Below are positions 50,068 through 60,743 of a stretch of 64,000 bases of DNA, in pieces. The translations under genes and the position numbers were made by a program. The stretch is from NCBI GenBank assembly GCA_029289235.1, contig JARFTZ010000039.1, positions 1 through 64,000 of the forward strand, in the 5' to 3' direction. How positions within the stretch are numbered: position 1 is the first letter of the stretch; each line of letters opens with the position of its first letter. Under the pieces are notes generated by a model that saw only the letters and a list, made by a program, of their open reading frames with translations, was not told the DNA's origin and ran no database searches. This DNA is from Gammaproteobacteria bacterium (GTDB lineage Bacteria > Pseudomonadota > Gammaproteobacteria > Burkholderiales > Rhodocyclaceae).

Positions 50068-51027
50068 CTAATCGCGGATTTTTTCCAGTATGCGTTCGAG
50101 GACGCGCAGGTTGCGCAGCGATTCCTCAAGGCCCAGTCTGGGCTGTCGTCCTTCCAGAACAGCCGTGCTGAAATCGCGAATTTCCTCGCCGTAGCGGTCG
50201 GAGGCGGCGACGGCGATCGATTCGCTGCCCTGTTTGGTTAGCAGGGTGAGTTGACCGGCATCGTCGAGAAAGGTGTCCGGGATGAGCAGGGCGCCATCGG
50301 TGCCGACGATTTCGCTGTAGTTGCGCCCGAATGCATTGAAGCCGCAGTGCAGCGTGGCGATCAGTCCGTCGGCGTAGCGCAGCACGGCGGACAGATTGAC
50401 GTCGACGCCATTCGACTTCGCACATTCGACGGCGATGGCCTCGGGTTCGGATTGAGTGATGAGGCCGATCAGGTTGAGCGGATAGCAGCCGACATCGTAC
50501 AGCGCGCCGCCGCCGAGTTCCGGCTGTTCCTTGATCGTGTTCTGCCGGTCGAGGAAGAAGCGGAACGTCGAGTTGATGCAGCGGATCGGGCCGAGAAGGC
50601 CGCTGGCGAGGATTTCCTCCACCTTGCCCATGCGCGCGGTGTAGCGGTACATGAAAGCTTCCATCAGCAGCACCCCGCACTCGCGGGAAATGCGGATCAT
50701 CTCCTCGGCTTCGGCGGCGTCAAGGGCCAGCGGCTTTTCGCAGAGTACGTGCTTGCCGGCGCGCATCGCGCGGATGGCCCACTCGCGATGCAGCGAATTG
50801 GGCAGGGGGACGTAGACGGCGTCAAGGTTCGGGTCGTCGATCAGCGTGTCGTAGCCGGCGTGGGCCTTGAAATCGCCGAACAGCGAACGGAACTCCTCGA
50901 GTTTCCCGGCATCGCGGGAGGCGACAGCGGCGAGTTCCGCCTCGCGGCAGCGCAGGATCGCCGGAACGACCTGCAGGCGCGCGATGCGGGCGCAACCCAG
51001 AATTCCCCAACGTGCTCGGTGATTCAA
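50068..51027 (-). CDS. Gfo/Idh/MocA-family oxidoreductase
   Basis: NAD(P)-dependent sugar oxidoreductase of 319 residues. The Rossmann motif WGILGCARIA is at the N-terminus, and the family EKP motif appears in HVLCEKPLALD. The C-terminal domain includes GGGALYDVGCYPLN. Members oxidise or reduce sugars and inositols. Its place upstream of a TRAP transporter and near uxaC suggests sugar-acid metabolism. The gap to dctP (49787-50067, 281 bases) probably holds the TRAP promoter. Confidence 0.9.
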   Translation of the reverse strand: MNHRARWGILGCARIARLQVVPAILRCREAELAAVASRDAGKLEEFRSLFGDFKAHAGYDTLIDDPNLDAVYVPLPNSLHREWAIRAMRAGKHVLCEKPLALDAAEAEEMIRISRECGVLLMEAFMYRYTARMGKVEEILASGLLGPIRCINSTFRFFLDRQNTIKEQPELGGGALYDVGCYPLNLIGLITQSEPEAIAVECAKSNGVDVNLSAVLRYADGLIATLHCGFNAFGRNYSEIVGTDGALLIPDTFLDDAGQLTLLTKQGSESIAVAASDRYGEEIRDFSTAVLEGRQPRLGLEESLRNLRVLERILEKIRD

Positions 51028-51166
51028 TGCTGTATTCCTTCCCCCGGTGGTTGCTTTGGCAACCGTTTTGTTGAGCGCTGGCGATTATGTGGAATTAGCC
51101 GGGGAGCTTCCAATGCTATTTCCTAATGAGGGACATACAGAATCGGTATGAGCGGACGGAGGAGGG

Positions 51167-51865
51167 TCACACGTCGCGCGGGATGGCGCGCTGCAAGAGT
51201 TCGCCGAGCAATTCGCTGGCGCCGTCCCAGACGATCTGCACGCCCAGGCAGAGCAGGATGAACGCCGAGAGCCGCAGCAGGACGGCAGCTCCGCTGTCGC
51301 CGAGCAGCCGCAGGAGGCGGCTGGCGTTGGCGAACGCGAGGTAGATCAACGAGGCGATCAGGGCGAGGGCGAGCAACGCGCCGCTGGTACTGGCCAGTGA
51401 CAGAAGCACCCTTTCCTGGTAGAGGGCGACACCCACGGTGATGGCGACGGAGATGGAACCGGGGCCGCAGCTGACCGGGAATGTCAGCGGATAGAACGCC
51501 TGGCGGCGGGCGTGCTCGGGGGTGAAGGACTCGACGAGGGCTGCCCGGCTGTCGTCCATCTGTGGCGATGCGCTGAGCAGGCGCCAGGCCATCGCCGCGA
51601 GGATCAGGCCGCCGCCAACCCGGACGATGGGGAGGGAAATGCCGAAGAAACCGAGGACGTACGAGCCGACGAGCATCGATCCGGCCATCAGCCAGAAGAT
51701 GTTCCCGGCGATGCGCCGCGCGAGCGCGTTGCGCGTCCGGGCCGAGGCGCCTTCGGTCAGGCTGAGGAAGATCGGTGCGGACGCGGCCGGGTTGAGGATG
51801 GGGATCATCGTGGCCAGTACGAAGAGGAAACTCTTGCCGAGCGTCGTAACGAGTTCGACGGTCAT
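51167..51865 (-). CDS. MarC-family integral membrane protein
   Basis: Protein of 232 residues with about six membrane segments, matching MarC (FVLATMIPILNPAASAPIFL, PLTFPVSCGPGSISVAI). The function of MarC proteins is not settled. I chose ATG 51865, placed five bases after GAGGAA; an ATG at 51871 lies too close to that site. Its start overlaps the end of the LysR gene, so the two are co-transcribed. Confidence 0.9.
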   Translation of the reverse strand: MTVELVTTLGKSFLFVLATMIPILNPAASAPIFLSLTEGASARTRNALARRIAGNIFWLMAGSMLVGSYVLGFFGISLPIVRVGGGLILAAMAWRLLSASPQMDDSRAALVESFTPEHARRQAFYPLTFPVSCGPGSISVAITVGVALYQERVLLSLASTSGALLALALIASLIYLAFANASRLLRLLGDSGAAVLLRLSAFILLCLGVQIVWDGASELLGELLQRAIPRDV

Positions 51866-51867
51866 CG

Positions 51868-52785
51868 TCATTCCTCGCCGGGATGGTTCGCCACTTCGCT
51901 CTCGGTGGCGTGGTGGCGGTAATTGCGCACGCAATAGAGCAGTTCGTCGAGCAGCGGGGACTCCTCGTCCTTGCGGTAGGCGAAATGCAGGTCGATCATG
52001 CAATCAATATCGGTAACCAGCGGCCGATAGATCACGTTGGGCAGGCGCAGGTTGAGAATTGATTCGGGCAGCAGCGCGGAGCCAAAACCACCGGAAACCA
52101 TGATGGTTGCAGCGATCAGGTCTGCAGCCTTCTGTACGACGACAGGCTCGAAATGATGGTGGGTGAAAAGCTCGCGGCAGGCGATGGAGACGCTCGGATC
52201 CTGTTCGTCGATCAATGGTTCTTTGCGCAGGTCGTCGATGCCGATGCGCGGTTGCCGGCTGAGCGGGTTGTCGCAGTGCAGCGCAACCCACAGCGGTTCG
52301 CGGCAGACGCGGACAGTGGCAATGTTCGGGAGTTCGGGCAGGTAGCGGTCGAAGGCGCCGAGGATGCGCCCTTGTTGCAGGGCGTTGATCTGCTTCTCTT
52401 TCGGTGTGTTGTGCAGGACGATCCTGACGTCGGGGTGCGTGGCCGAGAACGCGCTGAGCAGCTTCGGGATGATGTTCAGCATTGCCGAGCCGAAGACGCC
52501 GATGTCGATGCGTCCCGCCTGACCTGAGGCGACGCGGCGAATCTGTTCGGTGGCCAGTTCGATGTGCGCGCTGATATTGTGCGCGTGCTTGAGCAGGGCC
52601 GTGCCGGCCTGGGTCAGTTCGACGCCCCAGCTGGTACGGGTGAACAAAAGAACGCCGAGTTCCTCCTCCAGTGACTGGATGTGTCGGGTCAGGGGGGGCT
52701 GGGTGATGTGCAGCCGTTCAGCGGCACGGCTGATGCTCCGCTCTTCTGCGGTCACGATGAAGTATTTCAGTCGCCGGACGTCCAT
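51868..52785 (-). CDS. LysR-family transcriptional regulator
   Basis: Regulator of 305 residues. The N-terminal winged helix-turn-helix is clear (SISRAAERLHITQPPLTRHIQSLE), and the C-terminal part has the LysR substrate-binding fold. It diverges from uxaC with a 212-base gap, the usual arrangement when a LysR protein controls the opposite gene. A uronate-pathway inducer is a reasonable guess. marC follows with a small overlap. Confidence 0.92.
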   Translation of the reverse strand: MDVRRLKYFIVTAEERSISRAAERLHITQPPLTRHIQSLEEELGVLLFTRTSWGVELTQAGTALLKHAHNISAHIELATEQIRRVASGQAGRIDIGVFGSAMLNIIPKLLSAFSATHPDVRIVLHNTPKEKQINALQQGRILGAFDRYLPELPNIATVRVCREPLWVALHCDNPLSRQPRIGIDDLRKEPLIDEQDPSVSIACRELFTHHHFEPVVVQKAADLIAATIMVSGGFGSALLPESILNLRLPNVIYRPLVTDIDCMIDLHFAYRKDEESPLLDELLYCVRNYRHHATESEVANHPGEE

Positions 52786-52997
52786 GTGTTGTTCTCGCCA
52801 AACCCGACAGCCGGACTATAGCAGAGCGGGGGTATGAAACCGGGTTCGCCATACCGATTTCGTATGGGCGAGTTCCTTAATAGCATTGGCTGGCGCGATT
52901 CGAGTTGATCATAATGCGCGAAAAAATGCCGGTCCCGGCCTGCCTTCCCGGATCATCAAAGACGGGCCCAACCTCGAATAAACGTACGGAGACACCG

Positions 52998-54419
52998 ATG
53001 AAACCGTTCATGAACGCCGACTTTCTCCTCCCCGACCCGTGTTCGCAGCGCCTGTACCACGACTATGCGGCGCAGATGCCGATCATCGACTACCACTGCC
53101 ACCTTCCGCCGGCGGATATCGCCAACAACGCCTGCTTCCGCGACCTGGCGCACGCCTGGCTCGGCGGCGATCACTACAAGTGGCGCGCGATGCGCTCGAA
53201 CGGCGTGGCGGAAGAGGACATCACCGGCCATCCTGCCGACTACCGGACGTTCATGGCCTGGGCGCGCAGCGTGCCGAAACTGATCGGCAACCCGCTCTAC
53301 CACTGGACGCATCTGGAGCTGCAGCGCTACTTCGGCATCGACGCCCCGCTTTCGGAAAAGACCGCGCCGATGATCTGGGAAGCCTGCAACGCCCAGCTTG
53401 TCAAGCCGGAGTTCGGCGCCCGCTCGCTGCTGCAGAAGATGAATGTGAAGGCCGTCGGCACGACCGACGATCCCGCCGACAGCCTCGAATACCACATCGC
53501 CTACGCCAAGGTGCGCCAGCCGGGCGAGCCGGTGATGGTGCCCAGCTACCGCCCGGACAAGGCGCTGGCCGTGGAAGACCCGGTGGCCTGGAAAGCCTAC
53601 CTCGGCAAGCTCAGTGCAGCGGCCGACATGACCATCGGCTCGTACAAGGAACTCGTTGCCGCCCTGCAGAAGCGCCATGACGCCTTCCACGAACTCGGCT
53701 GCCGCGCCTCCGACCACGCGCTGGTCGCGCCGTTCGCCGTGTTCGTGTCCGAGCAGGCGCTCGAAGCGCTCTTCGCCAAGTGCCTTGGCGGCACGGCACC
53801 GACGGCCGAGGAAGCCGAAGCCTTCAAGACCGGCCTGCTGCTCGACATCGGGCGGATGAACGCCCGTCGCGGCTGGGCCATGCAGTTGCACATGGCGGCG
53901 GTTCGCAACCTCAACACGGCGATGTTCCAGCGCCTCGGTCCCGATACCGGCTACGACGCCGTCGCCGACCGGCCGATCGCCGAGAAGCTCGGACTGTTCC
54001 TCAACGCCCTGCAGGTCGACAACCTGCTGCCGAAGACGATCCTCTATTCGCTGAACCCGAACGACCTCGAAGTGCTCGGCACGGTGATGGGCTGCTTCCA
54101 GGACGGTTCGATCGCCGGCAAGATCCAGTGCGGCTCGGCCTGGTGGTTCAACGACCACATCGAAGGCATGCGCCGGCAGATGGTCAGCCTGGCCAATCTC
54201 GGACTCCTGTCACGCTTTGTCGGCATGCTCACCGACTCGCGCAGCTTCCTGTCCTTCCCGCGCCACGAATACTTCCGTCGCATCCTCTGCGCGCTGGTCG
54301 GCGGCTGGATGGAGTCGGGCGAGATTCCGGCCGATTTCGACACCTTTGGCGGCATGGTGCAGGACATCTGCTACAACAACGCGAAGAACTATTTCTGCAT
54401 CCCGGGCGTGGAAGGTTGA
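52998..54419 (+). CDS. uxaC: Glucuronate/galacturonate isomerase UxaC
   Basis: Converts D-glucuronate to D-fructuronate and D-galacturonate to D-tagaturonate, 473 residues. The metal-site motif DYHCHL (His33, His35) and the stretch ARSLLQKMNVKAVGTTDDP are typical. The C-terminus GMVQDICYNNAKNYF is conserved. ATG 52998 has GGAGA upstream; the frame to 52905 adds no homology. gnd follows. The usual next enzymes (UxuB/UxaB, UxuA/UxaA) are not in the window. Confidence 0.95.
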   Translation: MKPFMNADFLLPDPCSQRLYHDYAAQMPIIDYHCHLPPADIANNACFRDLAHAWLGGDHYKWRAMRSNGVAEEDITGHPADYRTFMAWARSVPKLIGNPLYHWTHLELQRYFGIDAPLSEKTAPMIWEACNAQLVKPEFGARSLLQKMNVKAVGTTDDPADSLEYHIAYAKVRQPGEPVMVPSYRPDKALAVEDPVAWKAYLGKLSAAADMTIGSYKELVAALQKRHDAFHELGCRASDHALVAPFAVFVSEQALEALFAKCLGGTAPTAEEAEAFKTGLLLDIGRMNARRGWAMQLHMAAVRNLNTAMFQRLGPDTGYDAVADRPIAEKLGLFLNALQVDNLLPKTILYSLNPNDLEVLGTVMGCFQDGSIAGKIQCGSAWWFNDHIEGMRRQMVSLANLGLLSRFVGMLTDSRSFLSFPRHEYFRRILCALVGGWMESGEIPADFDTFGGMVQDICYNNAKNYFCIPGVEG

Positions 54420-54489
54420 TGTAATCTCCTGCATTGCGTTTCTCGCAACGGCCGGAACGGTCGTCGATCCGCTTTCGAAAGGACAGAGA

Positions 54490-55962
54490 ATGGAACCCCA
54501 GGCAGACATTGCGCTGATCGGACTCGCCGTAATGGGTCAGAACCTGATCCTGAACATGAACGATCACGGCTTCACGGTGGTGGCCTACAACCGTTCGACC
54601 GAAAAAGTCGACCAGTTCCTGGCCAACGAAGCGAAGGGCACCCGCGTCCTCGGCGCACATTCGGTCGAGGAAATGGTGGCGAAGCTCAAGAAACCGCGGC
54701 GGGTGATGATGCTCGTCAAGGCCGGCAAGCCGGTCGACGAGTTCATCGACCAGATCATTCCGCATCTTGAAGCCGGAGACATCATAATCGACGGCGGCAA
54801 CTCACTGTTCGAAGACACCAACCGTCGCCAGAAGTACGTCGAAAGCAAGGGCCTGCTCTACGTCGGCACAGGCGTTTCGGGGGGCGAGGAGGGGGCGCGT
54901 CATGGCCCGAGCATCATGCCCGGCGGCTCGCCTGCGGCCTGGCCTTATGTGAAAGACATCTTCCAGGCCGTCTCGGCCAAGGTCGATGACGGCACGCCCT
55001 GTTGCGAATGGGTCGGCGAAATGGGCGCCGGGCACTACGTCAAGATGGTGCACAACGGCATCGAGTACGGCGACATGCAGCTCATTTGCGAAGCCTACAA
55101 CCTCATGAAGACCGGCCTCGGCATGAGCGCCGGCGAGATGCACGAAGTTTTCGCCGAATGGAACAAAGGCGACCTCGATAGCTACCTGATCGAAATCAGC
55201 CGCGACATCCTCGGCAAGCTGGACGACGACGGCCAGCCGCTCGTCGAGAAGATCCTCGATACCGCCGGGCAGAAAGGCACCGGCAAGTGGACGGTGATCA
55301 ACTCGCAGGACCTCGGCATCCCGATCACCCTGATGGCAGAAGCGGTCTATGCCCGCTGCGTTTCAGCGCTCAAGGACGAACGCGTGCGGGCGTCCGCGGT
55401 GCTCGAAGGGCCGTCCCCCGCAATGGTGGAGATCGCCGCCGATCCGGCCGGGAAGGCCGCCTTCATAGAGGACATCCGCCATGCCCTCTACGCCTCCAAG
55501 ATCGTCAGCTACGCCCAAGGTTACATGCTCATGCGCGCGGCGGCGAAAGAGTACGGCTGGAACCTCAATTACGGCGGCATCGCCCTGATGTGGCGCGGCG
55601 GTTGCATCATCCGCTCGCGCTTCCTCGGCAAGATCAAGGAAGCCTTCGACAGGAACCCGGCGCTTTCGAACCTGTTGCTCGACGACTATTTCCGCGGCGA
55701 AATCCACAAGGGGCAGTGGGGCTGGCGCAACGTCGTCGCCACGGCGGCGCTGCGGGGTATCCCGGTTCCGGCTTTCAGCACCGCGCTGGCCTTCTTCGAC
55801 CAGTACCGCAACGCCGTGTTGCCGGCCAACCTGTTGCAGGCGCAGCGCGACTACTTCGGGGCGCACACCTACGAGCGCATCGACCGGCCGCGCGGCGAGT
55901 TCTTCCACACCAACTGGACTGGCAAGGGTGGCACGACGGCGTCGAGCACGTATAACGTCTGA
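54490..55962 (+). CDS. gnd: 6-phosphogluconate dehydrogenase, decarboxylating
   Basis: Oxidises 6-phosphogluconate to ribulose 5-phosphate with loss of CO2, 490 residues. The NADP site GLAVMGQNLILNM, the VSGGEEGARHGPSIMPGG loop and the catalytic Lys in GHYVKMVHNGIEYGDM are present. The C-terminus TNWTGKGG matches the long form. It starts 70 bases after uxaC and ends at a two-way terminator. It links sugar-acid breakdown to the pentose phosphate pathway. Confidence 0.96.
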   Translation: MEPQADIALIGLAVMGQNLILNMNDHGFTVVAYNRSTEKVDQFLANEAKGTRVLGAHSVEEMVAKLKKPRRVMMLVKAGKPVDEFIDQIIPHLEAGDIIIDGGNSLFEDTNRRQKYVESKGLLYVGTGVSGGEEGARHGPSIMPGGSPAAWPYVKDIFQAVSAKVDDGTPCCEWVGEMGAGHYVKMVHNGIEYGDMQLICEAYNLMKTGLGMSAGEMHEVFAEWNKGDLDSYLIEISRDILGKLDDDGQPLVEKILDTAGQKGTGKWTVINSQDLGIPITLMAEAVYARCVSALKDERVRASAVLEGPSPAMVEIAADPAGKAAFIEDIRHALYASKIVSYAQGYMLMRAAAKEYGWNLNYGGIALMWRGGCIIRSRFLGKIKEAFDRNPALSNLLLDDYFRGEIHKGQWGWRNVVATAALRGIPVPAFSTALAFFDQYRNAVLPANLLQAQRDYFGAHTYERIDRPRGEFFHTNWTGKGGTTASSTYNV

Positions 55963-55977
55963 TCGGGGCTGAAAATG

Positions 55978-56010
55978 CAAACGGGGCGCAGACTTTCTGC
56001 GCCCCGTTTG
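55978..56010. terminator. Two-way terminator between gnd and nqrM
   Basis: Fifteen-base arms (CAAACGGGGCGCAGA / TCTGCGCCCCGTTTG) with a three-base loop at a convergent junction. T-rich tracts lie beyond both arms. Confidence 0.85.
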
Positions 56011-56036
56011 TTGTGGCGTTGTCGGAATGGTCCGGG

Positions 56037-56225
56037 TTACTGCGGGGCGGCGTTCTCGATTTTCAGCCGTTGCTTGCGCTTGGTGCAGGGATCCTTGCAA
56101 GAGCAAACAGAATCTCCCGCGCCTCCACAACTGCCGGCGATTGGCTTGCGGCCGAGAAGAACTCCGGAGGCCAGTCCGAGGAATGCCAGAGCAACAACCA
56201 GAAACGTCACGAAGAAGGTGCCCAT
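56037..56225 (-). CDS. nqrM: NQR maturation protein NqrM
   Basis: Small protein of 62 residues with one membrane span (FFVTFLVVALAFLGLASGVLL) followed by a Cys-rich tail (SCGGAG, CSCKDPC). NqrM is needed to put the iron centre into Na+-NQR. It starts one base after the nqrF stop. In many bacteria apbE lies between nqrF and nqrM; here it is absent. ATG 56225 is preferred; the frame is open to 56270 but those bases are in nqrF. Confidence 0.93.
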   Translation of the reverse strand: MGTFFVTFLVVALAFLGLASGVLLGRKPIAGSCGGAGDSVCSCKDPCTKRKQRLKIENAAPQ

Positions 56226-56226
56226 A

Positions 56227-57456
56227 TCAACCTCCAAAATCGTCAAGCATGATGTTCTCGCGCTCGACACCGAGATCCAGCAACATCTTGATCACGGCAG
56301 CGTTCATCATGGGTGGTCCGCACATGTAGAACTCGCAATCTTCAGGCGCCGAGTGATCCTTCAGATAGTTCTCGTAAAGCACGTTATGGATGAACCCAGT
56401 ATAGCCCTTCCAGTTATCCTCGGGTAGCGGATCGGAAAGCGCCAGGAACCATTTGAAGTTCGGATTCTCCTCCTGCAGCTTGTCGAACTCTTCGACATAG
56501 AAGGCTTCGCGCAACGAGCGTGCGCCATACCAGAACGTAATCTTGCGCTTGGTGTGGAGGCGCTTGAGCTGGTCGAAGATGTGTGACCGCATCGGCGCCA
56601 TCCCCGCACCGCCGCCGATGAAGACCATCTCGTTGTCTGTTTCCCGGGCAAAGAACTCGCCAAAGGGACCGTAGACCGTCACCTTGTCGCCCGGCTTGAG
56701 CCCGAACACCCAGCTGGACATCTTGCCCGGGGGGATATCGTCCCGGTTCGGGGGCGGCGTGGCAACCCGGATGTTGAACTTCACTACGCCATGCTCTTCC
56801 GGATAGTTCGCCATCGAGTAGGCACGAATCACCGTCTCGTCGACCTTGGAGACATAGCGCCACACGTTGAACTTGTCCCAGTCTGCGCGGTACTCGGGCT
56901 GGATGTCGAAATCCTTGTAGTTGACCACGTGGGGTGGGCATTCAAGCTGGACATAGCCGCCGGCCCGGAAATCGACATTTTCGCCTTCCGGGAGGCGGAG
57001 CGTCAGCTCCTTGATGAACGTGGCAACGTTCGGATTCGACTCGACCGTGCATTCCCATTTCTTGACGCCGAACACCTCTTCCGGAACCTGGATCTTCATG
57101 TCGGCCTTGACCGGCGTCTGGCAGGCCAGCCGCCAGCCGGCGCGCGCCTCGCGCTTGGAAAAGTGGGGCGCCTCCGTCGGGAGAATCTCGCCGCCCCCCG
57201 ATTCGACGATGCACTTGCACTGAGCGCATGTGCCGGCGCCGCCACAGGCGGAAGAGAGGAAAATCTCGTTTTCCGCCAGCGTCTGGAGCAGCTTCCCGCC
57301 AGCGGCTGTCGTGATGTTGTGGTGTCCGCCGTTGATGTCAATGGTTACATCTCCCGACGACACCAGCTTCTTCCTGGCCATGAGGATGAACATGGCCAAG
57401 GCCAGCACGATGCCGGTAAACATCGCGATGGCCAGTGTGATTTCCTGAATATTCAT
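56227..57456 (-). CDS. nqrF: Na+-translocating NADH:quinone reductase subunit F
   Basis: NADH-oxidising subunit of 409 residues. An N-terminal membrane span ([20 protein letters not shown]) precedes a [2Fe-2S] ferredoxin domain ([13 protein letters not shown]), an FAD domain ([12 protein letters not shown]) and an NADH domain ending in MLDDFGG. It is 12 bases after nqrE. Confidence 0.97.
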   Translation of the reverse strand: MNIQEITLAIAMFTGIVLALAMFILMARKKLVSSGDVTIDINGGHHNITTAAGGKLLQTLAENEIFLSSACGGAGTCAQCKCIVESGGGEILPTEAPHFSKREARAGWRLACQTPVKADMKIQVPEEVFGVKKWECTVESNPNVATFIKELTLRLPEGENVDFRAGGYVQLECPPHVVNYKDFDIQPEYRADWDKFNVWRYVSKVDETVIRAYSMANYPEEHGVVKFNIRVATPPPNRDDIPPGKMSSWVFGLKPGDKVTVYGPFGEFFARETDNEMVFIGGGAGMAPMRSHIFDQLKRLHTKRKITFWYGARSLREAFYVEEFDKLQEENPNFKWFLALSDPLPEDNWKGYTGFIHNVLYENYLKDHSAPEDCEFYMCGPPMMNAAVIKMLLDLGVERENIMLDDFGG

Positions 57457-57468
57457 CTGAACTCTCTC

Positions 57469-58077
57469 CTAGAGCTGCACGCCGGAAAAGGACATGAAGC
57501 CCAAAGACATCAGGCCGATGGTGATGAAGGTGATGCCCAGGCCGCGCAATCCCTCTGGAATGTCGCTGTACTTGAGCTTCTCGCGTATGGCGGCCAGAAG
57601 GGAAATTGCAAGTGCAAAACCAGTTCCCGAGCCGAATCCATAAACGACACTCTCCGAAAAGTTGTAGTCCCTTTCGACCATGAAGAGCGAACCGCCGAGA
57701 ATCACGCAGTTCACCGTGATCAGCGGCAGGAAAATGCCCAGCGCGTGATAAAGGCTCGGTAGATACTTGTCGAGGAGCATCTCCAGAATCTGCACGATCG
57801 AGGCAATCAGGCCGATGTACGAGAGCAGTCCCAGATACGACAGATCGACATCCGGCAGGCCGGCCCATGCCAGCGCTCCGTCACGCAGCAGATAGGTGTA
57901 CATCAGGTTGTTGGCCGGAACGGTGATCGTCTGCACGACAACCACCGCGATCCCCAGGCTTATGGCCGTTTCCACCTTCTTGGATATGGCGATGAAGGAG
58001 CACATGCCCAGGAAGAACGATAGCGCCATGTTCTCGATGAACACTGCGCGAACGAAAAGACTGATCAGATGCTCCAT
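57469..58077 (-). CDS. nqrE: Na+-translocating NADH:quinone reductase subunit E
   Basis: Membrane subunit of 202 residues with six spans, start [18 protein letters not shown]. The two Cys-containing spans that hold the shared iron centre with NqrD are recognisable ([11 protein letters not shown] and [11 protein letters not shown]). ATG 58077 is chosen because family similarity begins there. Confidence 0.96.
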   Translation of the reverse strand: MEHLISLFVRAVFIENMALSFFLGMCSFIAISKKVETAISLGIAVVVVQTITVPANNLMYTYLLRDGALAWAGLPDVDLSYLGLLSYIGLIASIVQILEMLLDKYLPSLYHALGIFLPLITVNCVILGGSLFMVERDYNFSESVVYGFGSGTGFALAISLLAAIREKLKYSDIPEGLRGLGITFITIGLMSLGFMSFSGVQL

Positions 58078-58078
58078 C

Positions 58079-58747
58079 TTAGATTCCTTCCTTGTCGCTG
58101 ACCTGGGGAGCCATGGCAAACACCAACGGCTCGACCTGATTTTTCTTCCACTGGCGCAGCACCCAGATGATCATGCCGATCAGGAAGAATGCCGAAGGCG
58201 GGAGGAGCAGCAGTCCGTTGGGCTCATACCACCCGCCATCCTTGGTTAAGGGAATGATGTCGATCCCGAAGAGCTTTCCGGCGCCGAACAGTTCGCGGAC
58301 AAATCCGAGCAGCAGCAGCATCGCGCTATAGCCCAGTCCGTTGCCGACTCCATCCAGGAAGGACAGGAGTGGCGGGTTTTGCATGGCGAATCCCTCCGCA
58401 CGGCCCATCACGATGCAGTTGGTGATGATCAGTCCGACGAACACCGACAATTGCTTGGCGATATTGAAGGCGTATGCGCGCAACACCTGATCGACAAGAA
58501 TCACCAGCGACGCGATGATGACCATCTGCACGATCATCCGGATCGAACTCGGGATCTGCACGCGGATCAGCGAAATGAACAGGTTGGCAAAGGCCGTGAC
58601 CAGCGTCAGGGCAATCGACATGACCAGCGCCGTGTTGAGACTGGACGTTACCGCCAGCGCGGAGCAGATGCCAAGAATCTGCAATGCGATCGGATTGTTG
58701 GCAAAGACCGGGTTGAACAGAACTTCCTTCATTGTTGGGTGTGACAT
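58079..58747 (-). CDS. nqrD: Na+-translocating NADH:quinone reductase subunit D
   Basis: Membrane subunit of 222 residues with six spans, homologous to RnfE in the next operon. The conserved Cys-bearing segments are seen in [17 protein letters not shown] and [14 protein letters not shown]. It is placed between nqrC and nqrE with gaps of one or two bases. Confidence 0.96.
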   Translation of the reverse strand: MSHPTMKEVLFNPVFANNPIALQILGICSALAVTSSLNTALVMSIALTLVTAFANLFISLIRVQIPSSIRMIVQMVIIASLVILVDQVLRAYAFNIAKQLSVFVGLIITNCIVMGRAEGFAMQNPPLLSFLDGVGNGLGYSAMLLLLGFVRELFGAGKLFGIDIIPLTKDGGWYEPNGLLLLPPSAFFLIGMIIWVLRQWKKNQVEPLVFAMAPQVSDKEGI

Positions 58748-58749
58748 GA

Positions 58750-59538
58750 TCAGACTCCCTGGGCACGCAGTTTGGCAAGATAGGGGCCGAATCCCTGCTC
58801 GCCAAGCCAGAACTGAAGCAACCGATCGACGCCGTTGCTGGTCAGCGTTGCACCGGCCAGCGCATCGACTTGATAGGCCGCATTGGGATTCGACGGGTCG
58901 ACATTTCCCTTGACGATACGGATGGCCGGCTTGCCGGAAGCGTCAAAAAGCACTTTCCCCGGCCACAGTGCCTTCCATTTCGGATTGTCGACCTCGCCGC
59001 CGAGTCCGGGGGTTTCCGCATGCTGATAGAAACCGAACCCGATAACGGTTTTCAGGTCGCTCTTTACCGCCAGGAATCCGTGCAGGGTGGACCACAGGCC
59101 ATAGCCGCGGACCGGCAGGATCAGCGACTCCATCTTTCCGTCCCGTTCCACGGTATATACGGTGGTATAGCGCTCGCGCCGCTTGATCAGGGCGATATCC
59201 TCAGCCAGCGGGAGCGCGGTTGAAAGCTTCGGATCCCTGGCTGCCTTGAGTGGATCGAATGCCTGTGGGTCGAATTGGTCCGCGTAGTCTCCGGTTTGCA
59301 TATCAACGACCCGCGCCTTGATGCTCGAGGCGAAGAGTTCCTTGACTTCTTTCGAGGAAAGATCGGACTTGCCGACTCCGGCAATGCTCAGAATATTGCG
59401 CTGCTTGTCGATCAGGCGGTTCTCCAGCTGAATCGGCTTGAGCACGACCGCCGATCCCGCAACAAACACGGAACTGACAAGGCTGACGACCAGCGCAACC
59501 AGCAGGGTGCGTGGCGTCGATTGGTGTTTAGTGGACAT
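58750..59538 (-). CDS. nqrC: Na+-translocating NADH:quinone reductase subunit C
   Basis: Subunit with one N-terminal span and a periplasmic FMN domain, 262 residues. The covalent FMN site is in [13 protein letters not shown], where the second Thr is the attachment residue. [16 protein letters not shown] stretch is also typical. Its start overlaps the end of nqrB by 11 bases. FMN attachment needs ApbE, not seen in the window. Confidence 0.96.
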   Translation of the reverse strand: MSTKHQSTPRTLLVALVVSLVSSVFVAGSAVVLKPIQLENRLIDKQRNILSIAGVGKSDLSSKEVKELFASSIKARVVDMQTGDYADQFDPQAFDPLKAARDPKLSTALPLAEDIALIKRRERYTTVYTVERDGKMESLILPVRGYGLWSTLHGFLAVKSDLKTVIGFGFYQHAETPGLGGEVDNPKWKALWPGKVLFDASGKPAIRIVKGNVDPSNPNAAYQVDALAGATLTSNGVDRLLQFWLGEQGFGPYLAKLRAQGV

Positions 59539-60742
59539 TGCGCCGCAGCCTCCTCTTGACGTTGGCCTGAATTACGAAGAAATCGATCAGCGGGGCACAG
59601 AGATTTCCGAACAAGATCGCCAGCATGATGCCTTCCGGGAAAGCCGGGTTCACGACCCGGACCAGGACGACCATGACCCCGATCAGTGCGCCAAAAATCA
59701 TCTTCCCGGTATTGGTCATGGCGGCGGAAACAGGGTCCGTGGACATGAAAACCATCCCGAACGCAAAGCCGCCCAGGACCAGGTGCCAGTACCAGGGCAT
59801 GGCGAACATCGGATTGGTCTTCGAGCCGATGACATTGAGCAGCAGGCTCGTGGCGATCATGCCGAGGAGCACGCCGCTGATGATCCGCCAGGAAGATATC
59901 TTCGAGATCACCAGGACGCAGCCCATGATCAGGATGATCAAGGTGCTGGTTTCGCCGACCGACCCCGGGACTACTCCGAGGAAGGCGTTCATCCAGCTCA
60001 CGCCGCTACCGACGATCGCGTCCACACCGCCCCCTGCCGCATTGCCGAGCGGGGTCGCCATCGTGAAGCCATCGACCACCGTCCATACGGCATCGCCTGA
60101 ACTCTGTGCCGGGTAGGCAAAATAGAGAAAGGCGCGACCTGCGAGAGCCGGGTTAAGGAAATTCTTTCCGGTTCCGCCAAAAACTTCCTTGGCAATCACC
60201 ACGCCGAAGCTGATCCCCAGTGCTACCTGCCAAAGCGGGATCGAGGGCGGCATGGTCAGCGCGAAGAGGACCGATGTTACAAAGAAGCCCTCGTTGACTT
60301 CATGCTTGCGTATCGAGGCGAAGAGCATTTCCCACGAGATGCCGACCACGAAGGTGACGATGTAGATCGGCAGGAACCAGACGGCTCCATGCACGATATT
60401 GTCCCAGATGCTGGACGGATCGACGCCCGCCAGCATCCGGATCAATGCCATGCGCCAGTGGTCCTGGGCTGCCAGCGTCTCCGGATTGGCGGCAAAGGCC
60501 GTATTGGCCTGGTAGCCGATATTCCACATGCCGAAGAAAATCACCGGGAAGGTACAGACCCAGACGGCAACCATCATCCGCTTGAGGTCGATTCCGTCGC
60601 GGACATGCGCTGTGGTTTTGGTCACGTTGGACGGGCGGTACAGGAAGGTATCGAAAGCCTCGAAAACCGAATGGAACTTTTCGTACTTCCCACCTTTTTC
60701 GACAAGATGGCTTACCTTGTCGAGCAATTCACGCAAACCCAT
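59528..60742 (-). CDS. nqrB: Na+-translocating NADH:quinone reductase subunit B
   Basis: Large membrane subunit of 404 residues with about ten spans. The covalent FMN site appears in [13 protein letters not shown] (SGAT-like motif). The conserved N-terminus ([21 protein letters not shown], within one conserved block) and the [17 protein letters not shown] stretch are present. It starts one base after the nqrA stop. Confidence 0.96.
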   Translation of the reverse strand: MGLRELLDKVSHLVEKGGKYEKFHSVFEAFDTFLYRPSNVTKTTAHVRDGIDLKRMMVAVWVCTFPVIFFGMWNIGYQANTAFAANPETLAAQDHWRMALIRMLAGVDPSSIWDNIVHGAVWFLPIYIVTFVVGISWEMLFASIRKHEVNEGFFVTSVLFALTMPPSIPLWQVALGISFGVVIAKEVFGGTGKNFLNPALAGRAFLYFAYPAQSSGDAVWTVVDGFTMATPLGNAAGGGVDAIVGSGVSWMNAFLGVVPGSVGETSTLIILIMGCVLVISKISSWRIISGVLLGMIATSLLLNVIGSKTNPMFAMPWYWHLVLGGFAFGMVFMSTDPVSAAMTNTGKMIFGALIGVMVVLVRVVNPAFPEGIMLAILFGNLCAPLIDFFVIQANVKRRLRRNVH

Positions 60743-60743
60743 G

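Noticed and set aside
49803-50241. Open frames in the gap before the TRAP operon
   Set aside because: They run into the Gfo/Idh gene on the opposite strand and have cysteine- and phenylalanine-rich text without motifs.
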